The notes beneath the pieces were generated by a model. It saw only the letters and a list, made by a program, of their open reading frames with translations, was not told where the DNA came from and did not search any database. The translations under genes and the position numbers were made by a program. A stretch of 7,918 nt of DNA. Source: a bacterium. Its GTDB lineage: Bacteria; Fidelibacterota; Marinisomatia; Marinisomatales; JAHJCW01. Shown in pieces: positions 1-4,565 of this stretch (within the stretch, counting starts at the first letter, position 1; the number at the start of each line of letters is the position of its first letter). The DNA lies in the NCBI GenBank assembly GCA_018812885.1, contig JAHJCW010000227.1, positions 1 through 7,918 of the forward strand. Direction: 5' to 3'.

Positions 1-1
1 T

Positions 2-826
2 GAACAAATGCCTGATCCATTAAAATATAATCAAAAAGATATGCCAATTGTCAATCAGGAGTATAATTCTGCACTACATCAAATTGGGACGTTAGGAGGT
101 GGTAACCATTTCATCGAAATTCAAAAAGGAAACGATGGTTTTATTTGGATAATGGTGCATTCTGGAAGCCGAAATATCGGCTTTAAAGTAGCAAGTTATT
201 ATAACAAATTAGCTAAAACACTCAACGAAAAATGGAAAAGCAAGATACCCCCTAAATGGGACTTAGCATATCTCCCACTTGATTCTAAGCAAGGACAAAT
301 CTATCAGAAAGAAATGCATTATTGTGTTGATTTTGCATTTGGTAGCAGGAAATTGATGATGAACCGAATCAAAGAAGCGATTAGTTCTTTTTTCGATGGC
401 GTTATCTATAATGATATAATCAATATTGCTCACAATTATGCAGCGATAGAGAATCATTTCGGGGAAAAAGTGATTGTACATCGTAAAGGTGCAACCTTAG
501 CTAGTAAGAACACTATCGGAATAGTTCCCGGCAGCCAAGGAATGAAAAGCTACATTGTAAAAGGGAAAGGAAACTTAAATAGTTATAATTCTTGTTCACA
601 CGGTGCCGGTCGTCTGTTAGGCCGTCGTCAAGCACAAAGACAGTTAGATTTAAAAAGTGAACAGAAAGCCCTTGAGGAAAAGGGTATAATTCATTCAATC
701 AAATCTAAACGTGACCTGGACGAAGCTCCCAGTGCTTACAAAGATATTGTAACCGTTATGAATAATCAGAAGGACTTAGTGGAAATTTTAGTAGAGTTGG
801 AACCTTTAGCGGTAATAAAAGGATGA
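2..826 (+). CDS. rtcB: RNA-splicing ligase RtcB, C-terminal part (5' end outside the window)
   Basis: RtcB joins RNA 2',3'-cyclic phosphate or 3'-phosphate ends to 5'-OH ends using GTP and Mn2+, in RNA repair or tRNA ligation in the cytoplasm. The frame is open from base 2, so the Met codon at base 8 is internal. Residues are counted from that Met. Seen: GTLGGGNHFIE (about 28-37), HSGSRNIG (51-58), AHNY (141-144), HRKGAT (158-163), PGSQGMKSYIVKG (174-186), SCSHGAGR (195-202) and a C-terminal VIKG. By family knowledge His34, His51 and His142 are metal ligands and His198 is the histidine that takes the guanylate. About 130-160 N-terminal residues, including the Asp/Cys metal site, should lie left of the window (E. 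coli RtcB is 408 residues). No break is visible. It converges on msrBA with a 57-base gap. No archease or rtcA gene is visible here. Identification is very secure; the cellular substrate is not known from sequence. Confidence 0.96.
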   Translation, partial: EQMPDPLKYNQKDMPIVNQEYNSALHQIGTLGGGNHFIEIQKGNDGFIWIMVHSGSRNIGFKVASYYNKLAKTLNEKWKSKIPPKWDLAYLPLDSKQGQIYQKEMHYCVDFAFGSRKLMMNRIKEAISSFFDGVIYNDIINIAHNYAAIENHFGEKVIVHRKGATLASKNTIGIVPGSQGMKSYIVKGKGNLNSYNSCSHGAGRLLGRRQAQRQLDLKSEQKALEEKGIIHSIKSKRDLDEAPSAYKDIVTVMNNQKDLVEILVELEPLAVIKG

Positions 827-849
827 TATATGGTAAAGAATGCTCTACA

Positions 850-870
850 TAAAAAAGATATTACATATCT
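850..870 (-). terminator. Possible weak Rho-independent terminator of msrBA
   Basis: Read on the minus strand, a perfect 6-bp inverted repeat (AGATAT, loop GTA, ATATCT; plus-strand arms 865-870 and 856-861) runs directly into six T residues (complement of the A run 851-856), 14 bases after the msrBA stop. The position and U-tract fit an intrinsic terminator. The stem has only one G-C pair, so it would be weak. On the plus strand no T-run follows, so it does not obviously serve rtcB. Confidence 0.4.
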
Positions 871-883
871 GTAAAATACAATA

Positions 884-1801
884 TTAAAACCGTTTAGTGT
901 AAATATGGCAATAAGGGGTAGTCCCTTTGTGATCATAATAATCTTGATGATAATCTTCTGCACTCCAAAAAGTGGATGCCTTAGTCACTTCAGTTGCAAC
1001 ATTTAATCCTTTGCTTTTTAAAGTAGCAATTAATTTTTCCGCAACCTCTTTTTGGTCATCATTCAAATAGAAAATACCAGATCGATATTGTGTTCCTACA
1101 TCAGGACCTTGCTGATTTACTTGAGATGGGTCATGCGTTTCAAAGAACAACTTTGCGAGTTCCTCATAACTAACTTTTGATGGATCGTAAATTACTTCAG
1201 TCGCTTCTGCATGACCTGTTTTGCCTGTGCACACCTCATCATATGTTGGTTCATCCTTTGTTCCGCCTGTATAACCTACGGTAGTGGATATCACACCATC
1301 AACTTTGGAAAAATGATATTCTGTCCCCCAAAAACAGCCTGAAGCAAATATTGCTCTTTCAGTTTTATTTTCGTTAATTATCGGCTCAAATTTTATTGAA
1401 ATTGAATTAACACAATTTCGTGTATTCTTGTTCGTTAGATTTTCACCAGTGAATACATGCCCAAGATGTCCTCCACAATTCGCGCAAACAATTTCTGTAC
1501 GTCTACCATCAGCATCGGGAATGCGTTTTATAGCATTTGAGATTTCATCATCAAAACTCGGCCAACCGCAGTGCGAATCGAATTTATCTTCGGATTTGTA
1601 CAAAGGAGCGTTGCATTGTTTGCATAGATAGGCGCCTTTCTCAAAATGCATATCATATTCGCCGGTAAAAGGGCGTTCTGTACCTTTGTTGAGAATCACC
1701 AGTTCCTCTTCTAATGTTAACTTGCTGAATTTGTTTTCTTTTGTTTGAGCCATTAAAGCGATAACCCCAATGAAAATTAATAATGTTAAAATATATTTCA
1801 T
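884..1801 (-). CDS. msrBA: Bifunctional methionine sulfoxide reductase MsrB-MsrA, probably periplasmic
   Basis: The 305-residue fusion reduces both epimers of methionine sulfoxide in oxidised proteins. Residues 1-18 form a signal peptide (Lys2, hydrophobic core, possible cleavage after LMA); there is no lipobox Cys, so a soluble periplasmic enzyme is inferred. The MsrB domain (about 26-138) shows zinc CxxC pairs C60/C63 and C106/C109, HCGWPSF with C78 (candidate resolving Cys), GGHLGHVF, and catalytic C130 in RNCVNSISIKF. The MsrA domain (about 148-305) starts with ASGCFWG, C156 being catalytic, followed by VGYTGG, TGHAEATEV and a C-terminal C298 in TPYCH that may resolve the disulfide. Order B-then-A and length are usual for such fusions. 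An Asn precedes the MsrB catalytic Cys where His or Tyr is common. The ATG at 1801 is chosen because the signal peptide begins there; no strong Shine-Dalgarno is seen (AAAAGAC nearby). It is transcribed alone, divergently from the tRNA. Confidence 0.95.
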   Translation of the reverse strand: MKYILTLLIFIGVIALMAQTKENKFSKLTLEEELVILNKGTERPFTGEYDMHFEKGAYLCKQCNAPLYKSEDKFDSHCGWPSFDDEISNAIKRIPDADGRRTEIVCANCGGHLGHVFTGENLTNKNTRNCVNSISIKFEPIINENKTERAIFASGCFWGTEYHFSKVDGVISTTVGYTGGTKDEPTYDEVCTGKTGHAEATEVIYDPSKVSYEELAKLFFETHDPSQVNQQGPDVGTQYRSGIFYLNDDQKEVAEKLIATLKSKGLNVATEVTKASTFWSAEDYHQDYYDHKGTTPYCHIYTKRF

Positions 1802-1831
1802 AATGTTTGTCTTTTATATTATGAAATATAT
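1791..1831 (-). promoter_or_regulatory. 14-bp perfect inverted repeat spanning the msrBA start codon
   Basis: ATATATTTCATAAT at 1791-1804 is the exact reverse complement of ATTATGAAATATAT at 1818-1831, with 13 bases between. In the minus-strand mRNA the arm copied from 1791-1804 contains the msrBA AUG, while the purine-rich putative ribosome-binding stretch lies in the loop. The AU-rich 14-bp stem could hide the start codon in RNA, or the DNA could be an operator with half-sites about 27 bp apart. The repeat is seen directly; any regulatory role is inferred. Confidence 0.6.
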
Positions 1832-1840
1832 CAAGTATTG

Positions 1841-1872
1841 TTTCATAAAAAATGTAAGCTATATTACTTTTG
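1841..1872 (+). promoter_or_regulatory. Candidate Bacteroidota-type promoter for tRNA-Arg and the TPR gene
   Basis: TACTTTTG (1865-1872) matches the TAnnTTTG -7 consensus at every fixed position. A TTTC (1841-1844), one base off TTTG, lies 20 bases upstream; a TTG also occurs at 1838-1840 with a 24-base spacer. Initiation is expected near 1879, about 40 bases before the tRNA. The consensus comes from Bacteroidota, so its relevance depends on the host. The rest of the gap 1802-1918 holds only the inverted repeat at its left end. Confidence 0.5.
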
Positions 1873-1918
1873 TAGAAATTAAGGAATGCAGTAACTTCCG
1901 CTCGCTATTTTAAGTGAT

Positions 1919-1990
1919 GGGCTCGTAGTTCAACGGATAGAACAAGTCTCTCCTAAGGATTAGATAGAGGTTCGATTCCTCTCGAGCCTA
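1919..1990 (+). tRNA. tRNA-Arg (anticodon CCU), CCA not encoded
   Basis: A full cloverleaf folds by hand. Acceptor: 1919-1925 with 1983-1989 (7 pairs, the first a G-U wobble). D arm: 1928-1931 with 1940-1943 and loop AACGGATA. Anticodon arm: 1945-1949 with 1957-1961 (two G-U wobbles) and loop CTCCTAA, anticodon CCT at 1952-1954. Variable loop: AGAT. T arm: AGAGG/CCTCT around TTCGATT. Discriminator: A1990. The A after the D-loop GG (A20) is a known arginine identity element. It decodes AGG. The following bases are CAA, so CCA must be added by nucleotidyltransferase. No T-rich terminator follows before the next gene. Confidence 0.95.
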
Positions 1991-2010
1991 CAAATTTATT
2001 ATTATGAATC

Positions 2011-2014
2011 GGAG
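2011..2014 (+). promoter_or_regulatory. Shine-Dalgarno of the TPR gene
   Basis: GGAG lies 6 bases before the ATG at 2021, a good Shine-Dalgarno spacing. It supports this start over an out-of-frame ATG at 2004, and shows that this genome uses Shine-Dalgarno sequences at least for some genes. Confidence 0.7.
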
Positions 2015-2020
2015 ATCTAA

Positions 2021-2695
2021 ATGCTGAAACCAAAAAGAAAGATATCTAGACGGGATATAAAAAAAGATCCATTTTTAGAGTTTATTAATGATAGTCAAAA
2101 GTGGATAAAAGATAGAAAAAAAATAATTTATCAGGCGGTGTTTGGTGTTATCGTAGTTGTAGCAGTAACATATTTTGTAAGTAATAACCGAATCAGTTCA
2201 GGAATTACAGGGGAGGCTTTACTTGGAAAAGCATTATTATCTCAAGATATAGGTGATGTGGAAAATGCTAAATTCCAATTGCAAACCCTGATTGATGATT
2301 ATGACGGAACTAAAGCCGGAATTGAAGGAAAATATTACCTCGGTAAGATGTCATTTGATGATGGAGAATTAGAATCGGCATCTGAAAATTTTAATGACTA
2401 TGTTAAGAAAGGTGACAATGCAATATTAATGACAAGTGCTTATAAGTTATTATCAGAAATTGCCCTAAAAAACAATAATAGCGAAAAGGCAGAGAGTTAT
2501 TTACAAAAAGGCACCAAATTTGCAGAAAATACAGTCTATCATCAGGAAATGTCATTATTGCTAGCAAAACAACTATTTGAAAACGGGAAAATTGATAAGG
2601 CAAAGAAAATTGTTGATAATATTTTGAAACAAGAAGAAATACTATTTTCAATTAAAAAAACAGCTGAAGAGCTAAAAGGACGAATTGAGGGGTAA
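2021..2695 (+). CDS. Membrane-anchored tetratricopeptide-repeat protein (YfgM-like topology)
   Basis: The 224-residue protein has a strongly basic N-terminus (KPKRKISRRDIKK), a conserved-looking DPFLEF segment (16-21), a second basic stretch (KDRKK, 31-35) and one membrane helix (about 36-53). The rest is a helical domain. Paired helices about 64-92, 98-129, 135-167 and 174-203 carry TPR-like spacing and the pattern small-LLGKALL, YYLGKMSFDDGELESA, AYKLLSEIALKNNNSEKAESY. Positive residues before the helix predict N-in topology with the TPR domain in the periplasm. This resembles the YfgM-type TPR family, in which E. coli YfgM contacts the SecYEG translocon and PpiD. No lipobox is present, so it is not a BamD-like lipoprotein. 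It lies 30 bases after tRNA-Arg and may share its transcript. A gap of about 90 bases with its own promoter-like site separates it from rimP. The fold is fairly secure; the exact function is unknown. Confidence 0.8.
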   Translation: MLKPKRKISRRDIKKDPFLEFINDSQKWIKDRKKIIYQAVFGVIVVVAVTYFVSNNRISSGITGEALLGKALLSQDIGDVENAKFQLQTLIDDYDGTKAGIEGKYYLGKMSFDDGELESASENFNDYVKKGDNAILMTSAYKLLSEIALKNNNSEKAESYLQKGTKFAENTVYHQEMSLLLAKQLFENGKIDKAKKIVDNILKQEEILFSIKKTAEELKGRIEG

Positions 2696-2712
2696 AAATA
2701 GCAGTTAATTCC

Positions 2713-2743
2713 TTGTAAAATATTACAATAACAGATAAATTTA
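2713..2743 (+). promoter_or_regulatory. Candidate promoter of the rimP-nusA-infB-rbfA-truB operon
   Basis: TTG (2713-2715), a 20-base spacer, then TAAATTTA (2736-2743), which matches TAnnTTTG at five of six fixed positions. Initiation would fall near 2750, right at the hairpin before rimP. The element register equals that of the candidate tRNA promoter upstream, which strengthens both. A 6-bp inverted repeat, TTGTAA (2713-2718) and TTACAA (2723-2728), overlaps the TTG and could be an operator or chance. Confidence 0.45.
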
Positions 2744-2745
2744 GC

Positions 2746-2778
2746 GATGGAAAGTGGGTGATTTGCCCACTTTTCGTT
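2746..2778 (+). promoter_or_regulatory. Strong leader hairpin / attenuator-like structure before rimP
   Basis: AAAGTGGG (2751-2758) pairs perfectly with CCCACTTT (2766-2773) around a 7-base loop. The stem extends outward by five more contiguous pairs (G-U, G-C, U-G, A-U, G-U) to 2746/2778. The 3' arm is followed by a broken T-rich stretch (TTTTCGTTTG), like an imperfect terminator. The rimP ATG follows 8 bases later. It could attenuate transcription into the operon, terminate read-through from the TPR gene, shield the mRNA 5' end, or limit ribosome access. The structure is seen; the role is inferred. Confidence 0.65.
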
Positions 2779-2786
2779 TGTATAAG

Positions 2787-3221
2787 ATGGATGAATTAGT
2801 AAAAAATATTAAAGAATTACTCGATCCGGATATTCATTTGATGGATGTTCAAGAGAACCATCAGAGAGATTTAGTGAGAGTTGTTGTCGACTCTGAAAAT
2901 CCAATAACGATCGATACTATTACTGATATCACGCGGACTATAAGAGATTCGGAGGTTATTGATAAATATTTTCCAAATGGCTACAAGATGGAAGTTTCAT
3001 CGGCTGGGATTGATGCTAATTTAGAGCAGCCTTTTCAATTCAGGAAAAATATTGGTCGACAATTAAAATTAAAGCTTAGTATCGACGATTCTTTCCAATC
3101 AATAACAGCGGTGCTGAAAGATGTTGATGAAAAAGGAATATTCATCCAATCGAATAAAGAAATTAGTCATATTAACTATGCCGATATTAAACAGGCAAAA
3201 ATCATAGTGTCATTTAGTTAG
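2787..3221 (+). CDS. rimP: Ribosome maturation factor RimP
   Basis: RimP binds the immature 30S subunit and assists late assembly around protein S12 in the cytoplasm. From the ATG at 2787 it is 144 residues, close to the usual 150. An N-terminal alpha/beta domain (about 1-75) runs MDELVKNIKELL, LVRVVVDSE, ITIDTITDITRTI, and ends in the family signature YKMEVSSAGID (66-76), followed by QPFQFRKNIGRQLKL. A C-terminal SH3-like barrel (about 85-144) follows. SSAG replaces the proteobacterial SSPG, as in many Bacteroidota. A longer reading from GTG 2754 would start inside the hairpin arm and add 11 residues with no family resemblance, so I reject it. No Shine-Dalgarno is visible before 2787. First gene of the operon; nusA follows after 13 bases. 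Assignment is secure from sequence plus gene order. Confidence 0.93.
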   Translation: MDELVKNIKELLDPDIHLMDVQENHQRDLVRVVVDSENPITIDTITDITRTIRDSEVIDKYFPNGYKMEVSSAGIDANLEQPFQFRKNIGRQLKLKLSIDDSFQSITAVLKDVDEKGIFIQSNKEISHINYADIKQAKIIVSFS

Positions 3222-3225
3222 TATT

Positions 3226-3231
3226 GGAGGG
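3226..3231 (+). promoter_or_regulatory. Shine-Dalgarno of nusA
   Basis: GGAGGG is the strongest Shine-Dalgarno in the window. It ends 3 bases before the TTG at 3235, which is short, and 6 bases before an ATA codon at 3238. This spacing is what makes the exact nusA start uncertain. Confidence 0.75.
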
Positions 3232-3234
3232 ATT

Positions 3235-4542
3235 TTGATAAATAGAGAACTAATAGAAGTATTTTCTGAGATAGCACGCGAAAAAAATATTGATCGTACC
3301 GAACTCGGTTCGATAATTGAACAATTATTTTTATATATTATTGAAAAGCAAAACGGTGATTCATCAAATTGCAGTGTAATAGTTAATCTTGATAAGGGTG
3401 AAATTGAGATTTACGCTGAAAAAACAATTGTAGATAAAGTCAATGACTCCAATTTTGAGATTACACTCAAAGAAGTGCTGAAAAAAGACCCTAACTTGAG
3501 TGATATGCAAGTTGGCGATCCATATGTTGAAGTTGTTGATCCAAGGATATTCAGCAGAAGAATTATTGCCCATGCCAAACAATTCTTTTCTCAAAGGATT
3601 GTAGATGTGGAGCGTAAATATATTTACGAAGATTATGCTAATCGTATAGGTGAAATTGTTATCGGAGTTGTTCATCAAGTCCAACGGGATAATATGTATG
3701 TTAATATCGATCACGCTGAATTGCGGATGCCGCGTTGGGAACAAATACCAAGTGAAAGATTCCGCCGTGGCGATACAACTCGCGCAGTGATTAAGTCTGT
3801 TGAGATTACCGCAAAAGGGCCTGATATCATTATTTCGCGTTCCGATAACCATTTTTTATTCAAATTATTTGAGATGGAAGTTCCTGAAATTGAAGACGGA
3901 ATAATTGAAATCACAAAGATAGCTAGGCATCCGGGTGAACGCGCAAAGATTATCGTGAAGTCGAATGATAGACGTATTGATGCTGTTGGGGCTTGCGTAG
4001 GAATGCGAGGAAGTCGTATTCAAGCAATTGTTCGTGAATTAAACAACGAAAAGATTGATATTGTAAATTTTAGCGAGAAACCGGAAGTTCTTATTACACG
4101 TGCATTATCACCAGCAAAACCAATTGAATTACAGATTGATGATGATAGAAAATATTGTATTGCGATATTTGAGAAAGATGAATTAGAAACAGCTATTGGC
4201 AAAGGTGGTGTTAATATCAATTTAGCTTCAAAACTAACTGAATACCGGATTGATGCTTATAGTCCTGTAGAATATGAAACTTTCCTCAAGAATCAAGAAA
4301 CCACTTTAAAAAGCATACCAAAATTTCCAAAAGATGCCCTAAAAGGATTATCAGAGATTTACATCAATAACGTTGCGGCATTATTAGCTGCAAACGAGAA
4401 AAAATTGCTTATAGCAGATGGCGTAACTGAAGAAAGTTTGGAAGAAATATATAATATCGTTCAATCTTTTTTAGAAATCAATAAGGAGCCTGATAATTCA
4501 ATAGCCACTGAAGATAATTTAACTGAAGAAAATCAGGAATAG
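3235..4542 (+). CDS. nusA: Transcription termination/antitermination factor NusA
   Basis: NusA binds RNA polymerase and nascent RNA and modulates pausing, termination and antitermination. The 435-residue protein shows the N-terminal RNAP-binding domain (1-135, starting NRELIEVFSEIAREKNID), an S1 domain (about 136-202, with EQIPSERFRRGDTTRAVIKSV), KH1 (about 205-282, with DAVGACVGMRGSRIQAIVRE) and KH2 (about 285-345, with AIGKGGVNINLASKLT). The usual GQN after the KH2 glycine loop is GVN here. The tail (about 362-416) looks like one degenerate helix-hairpin-helix/acidic-repeat-like unit, followed by an acidic end (417-435). Length is between the short Gram-positive NusA and the 495-residue E. 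coli protein. No ATG is near the start: I choose TTG 3235 (M-I-N-R-E) because it follows GGAGGG, though ATA 3238 would give the family-typical NREL beginning. infB follows after 23 bases. NusA autoregulates this operon in E. coli; that may hold here. Confidence 0.95.
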   Translation: MINRELIEVFSEIAREKNIDRTELGSIIEQLFLYIIEKQNGDSSNCSVIVNLDKGEIEIYAEKTIVDKVNDSNFEITLKEVLKKDPNLSDMQVGDPYVEVVDPRIFSRRIIAHAKQFFSQRIVDVERKYIYEDYANRIGEIVIGVVHQVQRDNMYVNIDHAELRMPRWEQIPSERFRRGDTTRAVIKSVEITAKGPDIIISRSDNHFLFKLFEMEVPEIEDGIIEITKIARHPGERAKIIVKSNDRRIDAVGACVGMRGSRIQAIVRELNNEKIDIVNFSEKPEVLITRALSPAKPIELQIDDDRKYCIAIFEKDELETAIGKGGVNINLASKLTEYRIDAYSPVEYETFLKNQETTLKSIPKFPKDALKGLSEIYINNVAALLAANEKKLLIADGVTEESLEEIYNIVQSFLEINKEPDNSIATEDNLTEENQE

Positions 4543-4565
4543 TAAAGTAGGAAAAGTAATAATTA

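Noticed and set aside
827..849. Possible terminator hairpin for rtcB just after its stop
   Set aside because: The best pairing (TATG with CATA) is four base pairs with internal mismatches and no T-run follows on the plus strand.
1849..1856. TACATTTT on the minus strand as an msrBA promoter
   Set aside because: It misses the final G of TAnnTTTG and has no TTG-like element at the expected distance upstream; too weak to annotate.
2004..2027. Seven-codon reading frame (MNRRSKC) overlapping the TPR start as a possible leader peptide
   Set aside because: No Shine-Dalgarno precedes it, it is too short to judge, and it overlaps the real Shine-Dalgarno; chance is the simpler explanation.
2754..2786. 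GTG at 2754 as the rimP start, adding 11 residues
   Set aside because: The GTG lies within the 5' arm of the hairpin and the added residues do not resemble RimP; ATG 2787 starts where the family does.
3364..3852. 162-codon open frame on the minus strand inside nusA
   Set aside because: It is entirely antisense to conserved NusA S1/KH coding sequence, and the product is an Asn/Ile/Phe-rich sequence with no recognisable domain or start signals.
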